Shown here: positions 1-10,225 of the stretch, piece by piece
Layout: every line of letters starts with the position of its first letter
Position numbering within the stretch: position 1 is the first letter of the stretch
Assembly (NCBI GenBank): GCA_903875055.1
Contig: CAIQUX010000287.1
Location: 1 to 41,902 of the forward strand
Direction: 5' to 3'
Length of the DNA stretch: 41,902 nucleotides
Source: an uncultured Bacteroidota bacterium
Lineage (GTDB): Bacteria > Bacteroidota > Bacteroidia > Chitinophagales > Chitinophagaceae
Position numbers and translations under genes: made by a program
Notes under the pieces: generated by a model
What the model was told of the DNA's origin: nothing
The model's database searches: none
What the model saw: the letters and a program-made list of their open reading frames with translations, nothing else

Positions 1-391
1 ATGGTGTGCTTCTGGCTAACGAAATGATCGATGGGTTTAAAAAGCTGAGATGTACGATTTTCTCGGCTGTTGTCTAAAACGCCATGCATCTCTGCGTGCA
101 CTTTTGCTCTGAAAATATTGCTTATGCTTAAATTGAATGATTTTCTGGAAGCACTAACTATATAATCCTTGATTTCCCCTTTGATGTATTCTTAAGCCTT
201 ATCGTCTTCCATTTTCGTCAAAGCCAAATTTTATTGATTATACTAATGGGATATAACGCTGAGAGAATTATAATTAAGGCTAAAAAGGTGTTTATAATTT
301 TGAGATTCATTGTGTAAAAATTGAGGCTAAAATAAGTGCATAAACGCTTTTATCACATACCTTTGCCCATTAAATTTAAAAATAAAATACG
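1..391. other. Left-edge region with no recognised gene; possible partial ORF on the minus strand
   Basis: The right half (about 192-391) is AT-rich and carries only the promoter of the next gene. On the minus strand, positions 191 down to 1 are open for about 63 codons to the window edge. The translation has mixed composition (for example AEMHGVLDNSRENRTSQLF). No ATG, GTG or TTG opens the frame close to its upstream stop at 192-194; the first internal ATG is at 87-89. It may be the start of a gene lying mostly outside the window or a remnant. No family is recognised. Confidence 0.3.
358..365 (+). promoter_or_regulatory. -7 promoter element (TACCTTTG) of the 3-hydroxyacyl-CoA dehydrogenase gene
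   Basis: TACCTTTG matches the Bacteroidota sigma-70 -7 consensus TAnnTTTG exactly and lies 26 bases before the ATG at 392. No convincing -33 TTG was found at the usual spacing, so the call rests on the -7 box and its position. Confidence 0.55.
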
Positions 392-1360
392 ATGAGTACT
401 AGCACCTTAGAACCAACTTTAGCCCATTCAACTATGAAGCAAACCCCAATCGAAATAAAAAATGTAACCGTCATTGGTGCAGGCACCATGGGAAATGGAA
501 TTTGTCACGTTTTTGCCAATCATGGCTATAATGTGAGCATGATGGACGTTTCTCAAGATGCTATGAACAGGGCCATGTCTACCATAGCTAAAAATATGGA
601 TCGTCAAATTGCGAAACAAATGATGACTGAGGCTGAAAAGGAAGCTGCATTAGGCCGTATCGCGACGTATACTGAAATGTCTGAAGCCTTAAAAGATGCA
701 GACCTTGTGGTTGAAGCTGCTACTGAGAATATCGACTTAAAAATGAAGATTTTCGAATCCATTGATGCGCACGCCCCGGAAAAATGTATTTTAGCAACTA
801 ATACTTCATCTATTTCTATCACACGGATTTCATCACATACAAGACGCATGGGTAAGGTAATCGGTATGCACTTTATGAATCCGGTGCCAGTGATGAAATT
901 GGTAGAAATAATCAATGGATATGCTACCGATAAGGAAACAACGAATGCAGTCATTGAATTATCAAAAGCCATAGGCAAAGTTCCTTGTGTGGTAAATGAC
1001 TATCCTGGATTCATATCGAACAGAATCTTATTACCGATGATCAATGAAGCTATCCTTTCCCTTCAGGAGGGCGTTGCCGGCGTTGAAGAAATAGACACCA
1101 TCATGAAATTAGGAATGGCTCACCCAATGGGACCTTTACAACTTGCCGATTTCATAGGATTAGATACTTGTTACAGCATCATGAACGTACTGCACATGGG
1201 CTTCGGTAATCAAAAGTATGCACCAGCTACTCTGTTGGCCAACATGGTTCAGGCAGGATTTCTTGGTGTCAAATCAGGTGAAGGCTTTTACAAACATGTT
1301 CCTGGAAATAAGGAACTGATAGTAAGCGATCGTTTCGCTACAAAACAGTGGAATGGTTAA
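392..1360 (+). CDS. hbd: 3-hydroxyacyl-CoA (3-hydroxybutyryl-CoA) dehydrogenase
   Basis: NAD-dependent oxidation of 3-hydroxyacyl-CoA, or reduction of acetoacetyl-CoA, in fatty-acid or butanoate metabolism; cytoplasmic. The Rossmann loop GAGTMG is at residues 29-34. The catalytic pair is His160 (GMHFMNP) and Glu172 (KLVEI), twelve residues apart as in the family. Ser139 in TNTSS and Asn210 in GFISNR match the other conserved active-site residues. The 322 aa include an N-terminal extension of about 15 residues before the usual start; translation could instead begin at Met15. The gene stands alone, with its own promoter box and a terminator behind it. The family is certain; the chain-length preference is not readable. 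Confidence 0.93.
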   Translation: MSTSTLEPTLAHSTMKQTPIEIKNVTVIGAGTMGNGICHVFANHGYNVSMMDVSQDAMNRAMSTIAKNMDRQIAKQMMTEAEKEAALGRIATYTEMSEALKDADLVVEAATENIDLKMKIFESIDAHAPEKCILATNTSSISITRISSHTRRMGKVIGMHFMNPVPVMKLVEIINGYATDKETTNAVIELSKAIGKVPCVVNDYPGFISNRILLPMINEAILSLQEGVAGVEEIDTIMKLGMAHPMGPLQLADFIGLDTCYSIMNVLHMGFGNQKYAPATLLANMVQAGFLGVKSGEGFYKHVPGNKELIVSDRFATKQWNG

Positions 1361-1384
1361 CATAACTTAATTAAGTAATATTGG

Positions 1385-1412
1385 AAACCGGTCGTATGGC
1401 CGGTTTTCTTTT
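1385..1412 (+). terminator. Rho-independent terminator after the dehydrogenase gene
   Basis: AAACCGG (1385-1391) pairs with CCGGTTT (1400-1406) around an 8-base loop and is followed by a T-rich run. It lies 25 bases after the stop codon and separates this gene from the next one. Confidence 0.75.
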
Positions 1413-1493
1413 GGATTCTGAACCATGTCCTATCAAGCCAGATAATCTCATTTAGGATTTTATCATTTATTTTATCAACGTCAGGAATTTCAT

Positions 1494-1501
1494 TACTTTA
1501 G
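1494..1501 (+). promoter_or_regulatory. -7-like element abutting a GTG start
   Basis: TACTTTAG has one mismatch to TAnnTTTG. Only five bases separate it from the GTG start codon at 1507, so a transcript from this promoter would begin at or within a base or two of the start codon (leaderless). Confidence 0.4.
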
Positions 1502-1506
1502 TCGCA

Positions 1507-4500
1507 GTGAAAGAATTATTTACAGGCCTTTATCGTGTGTTTCAAGAAAGGAAGATCCTACTTTATATTATCTTCCTTTCGTTGCTTGGAATTTTCGCAT
1601 TCCTCTCTTCAAAATTAACATTGGAGAATGATTTGAGTTCGATGCTTCCGAAGGATAAAAACAAAAAAGATGTTAGTAGCATCCTTACGAATAATAAGAT
1701 GCTGGACCGGATTATCGCTTCTGTCTCTGTTCAAGATACAAGCGTAATTGACCCAGATTTGCTCACTGCATTCACCGATGATTTCAGCTCCTTATTACTT
1801 CAACACGACAGCACCCATCTCATCGCAAAAGTTGAAACCAAACAAAATGAGGAAAAATTCCTAGAAATAATCGAATCAGTTCAATCCAACCTCCCCTTTC
1901 TTCTCGATGAAAAAGACTATCGGAAAATTGACAGTCTGATAGCGCCTGAGCAAGTAAAAACCTCATTGGCATCCAATTACAGAATACTGGCGTCTCCCGG
2001 AGGAATGGCCATGAAACAACTTATTTCGAATGATCCACTTGGACTTTCATTCATTCCACTGAAAAAATTACAGGATATCCAGCAAGATGAGAATACGTCT
2101 TTGTATGATGGCTATATCCTGTCAAACGACCAGAAGACGCTCACCTTTTTTATACATACAACCTATCCCGCTTCTAATACTAAACAGAATGAAGGGTTGA
2201 GTACCTTGTTCAATTCCACCCTGACAGATTTGTTGAAACAGAACGAATATAAATCAATCAACTTTCATTATTTCGGGGGCCAATTGGTAGCAGCCGGTAA
2301 TGCCACACAAATGCGTTCGGATACAGTTCTGACTTTGAGTATCACCATCGTGCTTCTTTTACTTTTGTTTATCTTATTCTTCAGAAGCTTTCTTGCTCCG
2401 CTTCAAATCATGATACCTGTCATTTTCGGCGGTTTATTTGGTATGGCCATGATGTACCTTCTAAAAGGTAAAGTCAGTATGATTGCTCTAGGCGCTTCAA
2501 GTGTCATACTTGGGATTGCCGTCAATTACTCATTACATTTTTTATCACATTTCAGACATTCATTCAGTAAAGAAGAAACGATCAGGGAACTTTCCATTCC
2601 CATGACCATCGGAAGTTTTACCACCATATTCGCCTTCTTTAGCCTGAATTTATTACACACTCCGGTACTGCAGGAACTCGGCTTGTTTGCCGGCTTTAAT
2701 CTCATCGGATCATCGTTATGCACACTGATCTTTATGCCTCACTTCATCCGTTCTTCAAAAGCAACTGCACATAAAGAGGTTCGTTTTACATGGCTTGACA
2801 AACTTTCTTCGTATTCACCAAATAAAAATAAGTGGGTCGTCATTGGTATCTGTCTGGTCACTATCATTTTATCTTTCTTCTCGAATGATGTCCGTTTCAA
2901 CGAAGACATGATGAAGATGAACTATATGAGTAAGGAACTGCATCAATCACAGAAAGTGATTAACCAGCATAATGCCGAATCGCTGAATAGTATATTTTGT
3001 GTCAGTGAAGGTAAGACCATGGATGAGGTGTTGAATAAAAATACTGAAGCCGGCCAAATACTCGATCAGCTTAAGAAGTCAGGTGTCATCAGAAAGTACA
3101 GCAGTATCGGAACTTTCATTCTGTCGGACAGTATGCAGCAACTCAAACTGAAACGCTGGAACAGCTTTTGGACTGCCGAGAAAAAAAATGCCCTGTTGAA
3201 TGAATTACATATTGAAGGAACATCGATTGGATTTTCGCGAATCGCTTTTAATGGCATTGCCTCCATACTGAATAAAAGTTATTCGCGTACAGATTCAGGT
3301 TTCAGACAAACCTTTAATTCCCTTTTCAACGATTTTATAATTCATGACAAGAATGGATTCAAACTTCTTGTATTGGTTAAAACAACTCAGGATCACAGAG
3401 CTGATTTGTACAAACATTTCGAAAAGACCCGATCAAGCTATCTAACAGACCGGCAACTAATCACATCGCAATTTGTACGCTATGTAAAGGAGGATTTCTA
3501 TAAGATCTTGTTCCTGACTTCTTTCATCGTTTTCTTTACCATTCTGATTTCGTATGGACGTATTGAGCTGGCCTTAATTTCTTTTATTCCGATGGCGATT
3601 ACCTGGATCTGTATCCTAGGGCTGATGGGCTTACTTGGCATTGAATTCAATATTATCAATATCATCATTTCAACACTCATCTTTGGCCTTGGTGATGATT
3701 ACAGCATTTTTATCACTGATGGATTGATTGAAAAATACAAATATGGAAAACTTAAGATCGATTCAGTGAAGACCTCCATTTATCTTTCTGCCATCACCAC
3801 CATCATAGGACTTGGCATTCTCATATTCGCGAAACATCCTGCCTTGCGCTCCATTGCTATGGTGTCAGTCATCGGTATCTTATCGATTCTGTTGGTATCA
3901 CAAACCCTGCAACCCCTGCTCTTTAACTTCTTTATACAAAATCGCGCAGATAAGAAACAACACCCTTTCACTTTCTGGAGTTTTTTTAAAACCATTTTTG
4001 CCTTCATTTATTATGTGGTGGGTTGCACACTGGTGACGATAACCGGCCTGATACTCACAAAATGCATTCCATTCTCCAGAGACAAGATGAAATATGCTTA
4101 CCATGTCATTGTCTGTAAAGCCATGTGGAGTTTGCTATATATAATGGCCAATGCGAAAAAGAAAATTTTCAACAAAGAACTCGCCGATTTCAGTAAACCA
4201 GTGGTACTTATTGCCAATCATACATCCTTCCTTGATTTGCTGCGTGTGATTTCACTTCATCCCAAAATTCTGTTGATGACCAATAAATGGGTCTGGCGTT
4301 CTCCGGTCTTCGGAATGCTGGTCAGAATGGCTGATTATTATCCCGTAGAAGAGGGTGCCGAATTCAGTGTGGATCGTCTCAAATATTGGGTTGACAGAGG
4401 TTACTCCATCGCTGTGTTCCCTGAAGGCACACGTAGTTATGATGAAGAGATAAAACGCTTTCATAAAGGCGCTTTCTATATTGCCGAACAACTTCAAATG

Positions 4501-5358
4501 GCCATTCAACCGTTATTATTTCACGGCATAGGTTATACTATGAGCAAAGGTGATTTTCTCTTGAAGGACGGTGAAATCAATATCAAATTTCTGCCTCGTA
4601 TCGAACCAGATGATAGTCGTTTCGGCACAGGCTATTCTGAAAGAACAAAAAAAATAAGCCGGTATTTCAGAGATGAATATAATCTGCTGAGAAACGAAAG
4701 ACAGAACGTTGACTATTTCAGGGAACAACTTATAAAGAACTATATTTATAAAGGGCCTGTGCTGGAATGGTACTGCCGTGTCAAATCAAGACTTGAAGGT
4801 AATTACAAACTAATCGAACGTTTCGTACCCCAAAAAGGTATGATTCTTGATATCGGATGTGGCTATGGTTTTCTTGCGTATATGCTGCATTGGACGTCGA
4901 AAGACCGGCAAGTAATGGGGATTGATTATGATTCAGAAAAAATCGAACTGGCACAACATAATTTTTCATTCAATGAAGGTATCTGTTTTGAAACCGTGGA
5001 TGCAGCAGAGAAATTACCGGATGAAGAATATGATTGTATCCTTCTGATGGATGTACTGCATTATCTGACTGATGAAAATCAGAACCAATTACTTCAAAGG
5101 ATTTACGACAAATTAGCCGCTGGCGGTACTTTCATTCTTAGGGACGGCATAACTGATATGAAGCACCGTATAAAAGGCACCAAACTCACTGAATTTTTCT
5201 CGACTACTTTATTTAGATTTAACAAGACTGAAAATGACCTTCATTTTATTTCAATGGAAAAGATTGAAATGTTTGCAGTCAGACACCAAATGGAAATGCA
5301 GATAGTAGACGAAACTCGATATACCTCCAATATTATGGTCGTGATGAAAAAAAAATAA
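1507..5358 (+). CDS. Trifunctional MMPL-family transporter / lysophospholipid acyltransferase / class I SAM methyltransferase
   Basis: This 1283-aa membrane protein joins three domains. Residues about 1-860 form an RND/MMPL-type transporter: a membrane helix near 17-35, a periplasmic domain, a helix bundle from about 275 to 420, a second periplasmic domain, and a second bundle from about 670 to 860. Residues about 895-1070 are a PlsC-type acyltransferase, with the HX4D motif NHTSFLD (His905, Asp910) and the EGTRS motif near 972. Residues about 1090-1283 are a methyltransferase with motif I DIGCGYG near 1115. This architecture is known in Bacteroidota and belongs to the flexirubin/aryl-polyene lipid systems, where it is thought to export or assemble the pigment lipid. 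No other pigment gene is visible here. The start is GTG, and the stop lies 9 bases from the convergent T9SS gene. Confidence 0.9.
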   Translation: MKELFTGLYRVFQERKILLYIIFLSLLGIFAFLSSKLTLENDLSSMLPKDKNKKDVSSILTNNKMLDRIIASVSVQDTSVIDPDLLTAFTDDFSSLLLQHDSTHLIAKVETKQNEEKFLEIIESVQSNLPFLLDEKDYRKIDSLIAPEQVKTSLASNYRILASPGGMAMKQLISNDPLGLSFIPLKKLQDIQQDENTSLYDGYILSNDQKTLTFFIHTTYPASNTKQNEGLSTLFNSTLTDLLKQNEYKSINFHYFGGQLVAAGNATQMRSDTVLTLSITIVLLLLLFILFFRSFLAPLQIMIPVIFGGLFGMAMMYLLKGKVSMIALGASSVILGIAVNYSLHFLSHFRHSFSKEETIRELSIPMTIGSFTTIFAFFSLNLLHTPVLQELGLFAGFNLIGSSLCTLIFMPHFIRSSKATAHKEVRFTWLDKLSSYSPNKNKWVVIGICLVTIILSFFSNDVRFNEDMMKMNYMSKELHQSQKVINQHNAESLNSIFCVSEGKTMDEVLNKNTEAGQILDQLKKSGVIRKYSSIGTFILSDSMQQLKLKRWNSFWTAEKKNALLNELHIEGTSIGFSRIAFNGIASILNKSYSRTDSGFRQTFNSLFNDFIIHDKNGFKLLVLVKTTQDHRADLYKHFEKTRSSYLTDRQLITSQFVRYVKEDFYKILFLTSFIVFFTILISYGRIELALISFIPMAITWICILGLMGLLGIEFNIINIIISTLIFGLGDDYSIFITDGLIEKYKYGKLKIDSVKTSIYLSAITTIIGLGILIFAKHPALRSIAMVSVIGILSILLVSQTLQPLLFNFFIQNRADKKQHPFTFWSFFKTIFAFIYYVVGCTLVTITGLILTKCIPFSRDKMKYAYHVIVCKAMWSLLYIMANAKKKIFNKELADFSKPVVLIANHTSFLDLLRVISLHPKILLMTNKWVWRSPVFGMLVRMADYYPVEEGAEFSVDRLKYWVDRGYSIAVFPEGTRSYDEEIKRFHKGAFYIAEQLQMAIQPLLFHGIGYTMSKGDFLLKDGEINIKFLPRIEPDDSRFGTGYSERTKKISRYFRDEYNLLRNERQNVDYFREQLIKNYIYKGPVLEWYCRVKSRLEGNYKLIERFVPQKGMILDIGCGYGFLAYMLHWTSKDRQVMGIDYDSEKIELAQHNFSFNEGICFETVDAAEKLPDEEYDCILLMDVLHYLTDENQNQLLQRIYDKLAAGGTFILRDGITDMKHRIKGTKLTEFFSTTLFRFNKTENDLHFISMEKIEMFAVRHQMEMQIVDETRYTSNIMVVMKKK

Positions 5359-5367
5359 TCGATCACA

Positions 5368-8300
5368 TCATTCTTTTATCAAACGAATGAAATGCTTACT
5401 CGTATCTTGCTGATAGGTGATGATCAGGCTATACACACCTGAAGCAAATGACCTGAAATCAAATTCTTTTATGGATGTATGCTCCACTCCACTCAATAGC
5501 TTATGGCCCTTCATATCCATGATGACATAGTTCCAAAAAGAACCGTATGTATCGTTCACCATGACGGTTGAAATGGATTGGATCGGATTGGGATATACTT
5601 TGATCTCAGACTTGGTCTGATAAACATCCACATCTACCGGGTAGGATACCTTGATTGAATTTGTTGGATATAAACAGCCGGCTAAATCCTTTACCATAGC
5701 ATAATAATTACCATCATCCAATGTTGTCAATGAATTACCTGCAGTTGAATCAACCAACACCAGATTCTTATACCAATAATACTTATAGCCAAGCGGTTGG
5801 ACCTGTAACTGGTTACCGCTTTTCTGCAGGACAGGAGACTGAGACATGAAATTATACAAGGTATCCGATCGGCTTATCATCACCGTGCAATTGTTGGAGT
5901 CCCTTATATCGGCCAGATAATAGGTCCCTGGCACAGTTATCCAATGTAATGAGCTATTGCTTACAAGTAATGTATCAGGGAGGTTATTATGATTATAAAC
6001 CATGTGCCAAGGTGCCTTTCCTCCTAACGTGGAGGTATAAACATATTTCTTGTTGGTGCAATCAGTATTGACAACGATCGGTGTGTAAGTGACCGGAGTA
6101 TTGTTAATAATTAATTGTTGATTGATGTTATGATGGCAACCTTCTGCATCGTATAGAAATAGGAAATCATAGTTGCCATTACTGAAACCGGATACCCCGG
6201 AACTGTTCAAGAGTAGCAGCGTATCCAAGGTGGTATTCTTCATATATACCAGCCAGACCGGTTGCTGATGTGTGACATCAAAAGTGAGTTGCGTACTATT
6301 TGCCGCACATAGATAGGATGATGAAACTGAATTAAAAGTAAAGTCAGAATAAGTAACACTCAAGTTTTGGTTGAATTGAATGATGCAACCTACCGAATCA
6401 GTCAGACGAGTGAAAAGGTAATTCCCATTCGGCAAGTAGAGTACGGTCGTATCAGTCATGGACGACATAGTGAATAAAGCTCCATTAAAATAATACTCAT
6501 AGTTGTAAGGCTTCCTGCCTCCATGAGCTATAAATTTTATAAAATATTGCGTTGAATCACATGAAACGCTAGCCGGAGTGATTACTGCGCCCAATATCTC
6601 AAAATTAATCAGAAGGGTATCCTGCAACGAAATGGAACACTTTGAATCTGTAACGGATAAAAGTGAATAATGGCCGCTGTTCAGATACAAACTCATGGAA
6701 GGGTTTGCCGAACTGACCGAGTAGACTGTTCCCGTTACCGAATTATTATAATAAAGTGTCCATGGCCCATCACCTGTAAGGGTGTAATCGACCTTTACCT
6801 TATTCGAGTCACAACTGAAACTCCTGGCTGTCTCCGATACGCCCAGATTGGAATAATTATTCCAGAAGGATTGAAATAATGATGTCACGTTGCAATTCGT
6901 ATTATCCTTCACATCGAGAAATGAGTAGGACCCGTTTGAAAGATAAAGAGCATGATTCGGATTACTAGTTATATCATTCAGATACACAGGCACAGCACCG
7001 TTTTTTACATAATGAATCGTCCATGGCGCGTTTCCTGTCAATGCGAACGATATCTTCAATTTGTTCGAATCACAATCATACTGCTGATTGACAATCGAAG
7101 CACTCAGTGGATTGAAGGTTAATGAAAGCGGAAGATTGAAATATTCAACACAACCTGCATCGTTCGTTACCTTATTGATAATCCAGGATCCATTATTCAG
7201 ATACAGACTCATGTTTGGTGATGAAGTGGTCTTCACATAGACATTGCTACCATCTGTGTATTCAAGGTGCCAGAGGGTGCTTCCTGTGAATAAAAAATCG
7301 ACCTGATATTTATTTGAATCACAATTATAGCCTTGTTGTGTGATGACACCTGTGACAGGTTGAAAATTGAATGTGTATATAAGATTGGTATCAATAATAC
7401 AATTTTTATTGTCCTTTAACTTGTAAAAGAAGTAATTCCCGTCTGTAAAATATACATCAAATGAAGTCTGGGATGTAACCAATTGCTGGCTTTGCAGGTT
7501 GTGATAGTAATAAATCGTGAACGGCGGATTACCTTCCAAATCAAAATGAATCTTGGTCTTATTCGAATCGCAACTATACGAGGGTGTTCCAACAGCTAGT
7601 TCAAGAGTATCATTGTTAAATGTAAAGGCATCTGTCATGGGAACACTGCAACCTGTGATATCAGCGACACTATTGAAATGATACATTCCATTATCAAAAC
7701 TGAGTGTCGTATCTGGCGAAAAACAAAGTATTGAAATCGGGTTTGAATTCTTGCTGAACGATAAAGTAAATGGACCATTGCCTCCAAAATGAAATGCAAT
7801 ATTCGTCTGGTTGGTACTGCATTCATATACAGGTGATGTATGAGTTACCTGAATGGGTGAATAGTTTATATTGACACTTGTATTGATAGATTTCAAACAG
7901 TTTGTCGCATCAATTATCGCAGAAAAATAATACAATCCGTTTGAAAAATATTGATCGCCGCTGGCTTGATAAGTCACCCATTGCATCGGAATAGAATTCT
8001 TGGTATAATGTATAATCCACGGAGGATTTCCCTCGAGTTCAAAATGAATTTTTGCTTTCAGCGAATCACAATCATACTCGAGAGGTGAGAAAACCGCATT
8101 GATTGCTTGGTATCCAAATGTATAGGATTGATTCAGAGACTGCTGACAACCTGATGCATCGGTTACATATTGAAAATCGTAAGTACCCTCTTCAAGATAC
8201 GTATTGAAGGTTGAATTGCCTGACATCAATGTCTGATTTACAGCGTCCTTTGAATAATGCAAAATCCACGGCTGATTACCCTGACATTGAAACTGCATGA

Positions 8301-10218
8301 AAGTTTTATCACTGTCACAATTGTAGTATGGCACTGTTGAAGTTATGTTCAACGGAAGGGTATTAAAAAGAAAGCCTTGATTGATAGATTTAGAACAGTT
8401 ATTGGAATCAGTCACCTTGATAAAATAATACTGACCATTATCGAAATACAAATCCGTCATTTGGTTTGCAACCGGCCTATTGACAAGTGCACCATTATAG
8501 ATATACTGAAGGATCCAAGGAGCTTTTCCAGCCAAATTCAGATGGATTTTTGTCTTATTGCTGTCACACGAATATTCAGGTGCCAGCACATTAATATTTA
8601 CCTGAGAATCGGAAAAGATATAATGCTGATTCAAATTCAGTGAACATGCGTTTAATGTGCTAAGTTGCATGAACTGCAATTCTCCGTTCGGGAATAAATA
8701 ACTTTTGTTTGCTGAATGTATAGTATCTGTATGATTCAATCCATTGAACGAATACGTAAATAACCATGGTGTATTGCCCTGCAGTTGAAGATTCATAGCC
8801 GCTTTGTTACTGTCACAGTTGAAATATGTGGAGCTAACGGATAGAGTTACAGCTGAGTCTTTACTATAGGTAAACAAATCACTTTTGTAACCGATTTCTG
8901 GTCCTGCGTCATACAAGTCTCTAACCTGATATGTGCCGCCTTGGGTCAAAGTAATCATGGTGGAATCTACAGATGAAGAGTAAGAAGAAACGAAAGATGA
9001 ATCTTTATACAAATTAAATACATAAGGTGCGTGGCCTGCAAAATTAATCTTTACTTGAACGCTATCAGTCGTGCAGACATCATCCAGCAACTTGATAAAG
9101 GTCTTTGGTTTGTTCAAAACCCGATCGAGAAAGGTATCGATCGAAGGGCAATGGAAGGTATGGACTCCACTAAAATAACTGAAATTGATATTGGATGCCT
9201 GCGATGGCGTTTGAAGTGAATCCTGTAAGGCGTGCGATTGGTACTCATAGAGGTTACCATCGACTTCCTGATCGCCATATGAAAAAAGATACTCGGTATT
9301 GGAGTGACGCACGATAGTCCTTAAAGAATCCATGGTATAAACTCCTAATACACCATCCAATACCGTGTTCTCATTATTGGTGACAATGAAGTTCTGATAA
9401 CTGGCAGCCGAAAATCCTGACGCGATAATACAAGCATCCGGCTTTAACTGCAATGATGAAAACAATGGAGGCCATCCGCCGGCTGAAAGCCCCATGATCA
9501 CAACCCGTTTGTATTTTTTCTTCAAATAATGCACCCATACATTGATTTCTGAAAACAGGTTATCCTGCCAATCAATCCCATGAAATTTGGTATACGGATC
9601 AAGTACATCATAATCTAATTTCGGGTAATATCCCGTCCCGTATCGATTAATCCATATACTTCTGAATTCTTCATTCGGTCTCACATACACATACACATCT
9701 CCTTTTTGCCGAAGCATCTCCTTCACGATGCAGCTCTGGTTATGATAATTGTCACTATTGCCTTCCGCAATAAACAAACTCTGAAATGAGCCTGAGCCTG
9801 GCATGACCAGAAAAGCTGTATTGGTGTCGTTGAGACCGTTCACAAAAAAACTGTAAGTCGAACTGCTGATGCCGCCATAGACAAAATCAAGTTTACATTC
9901 TTTAAAAATCGTATCGTATTCAGGCACCTGATCGTGAAGGCCGTTTAAAAAAGTTCTGTTTCCAGAGTAGGTTATCTTATCAAGAGCATGATAAAAACTA
10001 CCGGTCGGCAATTTACACATATCATGAATATGCTGTTCAAGCAACGGTTCTGTATATGATTCATCTTGAAGAAAGTTATTACTGTCTGCAGAATAAAATG
10101 CGTATTGTGGTCCATTAAAAAAGGTATTGATATTAAATGCCTGGGCCTGAGCTTCCTGATATGAATTCATCAACAACCCAACCAGCAGTAAGATACTATG
10201 TACGATTGCCTTCATCAT
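5368..10218 (-). CDS. Giant T9SS-secreted protein: alpha/beta-hydrolase domain plus about thirteen repeats
   Basis: The 1616-aa product starts with a signal peptide (hydrophobic stretch about 5-17, then AQA). Residues about 50-370 look like an alpha/beta hydrolase, with the nucleophile elbow GLSAGGW (Ser245), a likely acid in YGDQEVD (near 314) and a likely His in GVHTFHC (near 352). From about 375 to 1500 there are some thirteen repeats of roughly 85 residues, each opening with a CDSNK-like motif and a GNxPWxIxYxKN segment. The last 80 residues (VYPNPI...FIRLIKE) are a type A T9SS sorting domain, so the protein is probably anchored at the cell surface. Its start is 7 bases after the wecF-like stop, in the same direction, so it is probably co-transcribed with the glycan genes. 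Substrate unknown. The repeats resemble Ig-like adhesive modules, which is inference. Confidence 0.82.
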   Translation of the reverse strand: MMKAIVHSILLLVGLLMNSYQEAQAQAFNINTFFNGPQYAFYSADSNNFLQDESYTEPLLEQHIHDMCKLPTGSFYHALDKITYSGNRTFLNGLHDQVPEYDTIFKECKLDFVYGGISSSTYSFFVNGLNDTNTAFLVMPGSGSFQSLFIAEGNSDNYHNQSCIVKEMLRQKGDVYVYVRPNEEFRSIWINRYGTGYYPKLDYDVLDPYTKFHGIDWQDNLFSEINVWVHYLKKKYKRVVIMGLSAGGWPPLFSSLQLKPDACIIASGFSAASYQNFIVTNNENTVLDGVLGVYTMDSLRTIVRHSNTEYLFSYGDQEVDGNLYEYQSHALQDSLQTPSQASNINFSYFSGVHTFHCPSIDTFLDRVLNKPKTFIKLLDDVCTTDSVQVKINFAGHAPYVFNLYKDSSFVSSYSSSVDSTMITLTQGGTYQVRDLYDAGPEIGYKSDLFTYSKDSAVTLSVSSTYFNCDSNKAAMNLQLQGNTPWLFTYSFNGLNHTDTIHSANKSYLFPNGELQFMQLSTLNACSLNLNQHYIFSDSQVNINVLAPEYSCDSNKTKIHLNLAGKAPWILQYIYNGALVNRPVANQMTDLYFDNGQYYFIKVTDSNNCSKSINQGFLFNTLPLNITSTVPYYNCDSDKTFMQFQCQGNQPWILHYSKDAVNQTLMSGNSTFNTYLEEGTYDFQYVTDASGCQQSLNQSYTFGYQAINAVFSPLEYDCDSLKAKIHFELEGNPPWIIHYTKNSIPMQWVTYQASGDQYFSNGLYYFSAIIDATNCLKSINTSVNINYSPIQVTHTSPVYECSTNQTNIAFHFGGNGPFTLSFSKNSNPISILCFSPDTTLSFDNGMYHFNSVADITGCSVPMTDAFTFNNDTLELAVGTPSYSCDSNKTKIHFDLEGNPPFTIYYYHNLQSQQLVTSQTSFDVYFTDGNYFFYKLKDNKNCIIDTNLIYTFNFQPVTGVITQQGYNCDSNKYQVDFLFTGSTLWHLEYTDGSNVYVKTTSSPNMSLYLNNGSWIINKVTNDAGCVEYFNLPLSLTFNPLSASIVNQQYDCDSNKLKISFALTGNAPWTIHYVKNGAVPVYLNDITSNPNHALYLSNGSYSFLDVKDNTNCNVTSLFQSFWNNYSNLGVSETARSFSCDSNKVKVDYTLTGDGPWTLYYNNSVTGTVYSVSSANPSMSLYLNSGHYSLLSVTDSKCSISLQDTLLINFEILGAVITPASVSCDSTQYFIKFIAHGGRKPYNYEYYFNGALFTMSSMTDTTVLYLPNGNYLFTRLTDSVGCIIQFNQNLSVTYSDFTFNSVSSSYLCAANSTQLTFDVTHQQPVWLVYMKNTTLDTLLLLNSSGVSGFSNGNYDFLFLYDAEGCHHNINQQLIINNTPVTYTPIVVNTDCTNKKYVYTSTLGGKAPWHMVYNHNNLPDTLLVSNSSLHWITVPGTYYLADIRDSNNCTVMISRSDTLYNFMSQSPVLQKSGNQLQVQPLGYKYYWYKNLVLVDSTAGNSLTTLDDGNYYAMVKDLAGCLYPTNSIKVSYPVDVDVYQTKSEIKVYPNPIQSISTVMVNDTYGSFWNYVIMDMKGHKLLSGVEHTSIKEFDFRSFASGVYSLIITYQQDTSKHFIRLIKE

Positions 10219-10225
10219 ATCAAAA

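Noticed and set aside
604-978. Minus-strand ORF of 124 codons within the 3-hydroxyacyl-CoA dehydrogenase gene
   Set aside because: Lies wholly inside a well-supported gene on the other strand and shows no family pattern.
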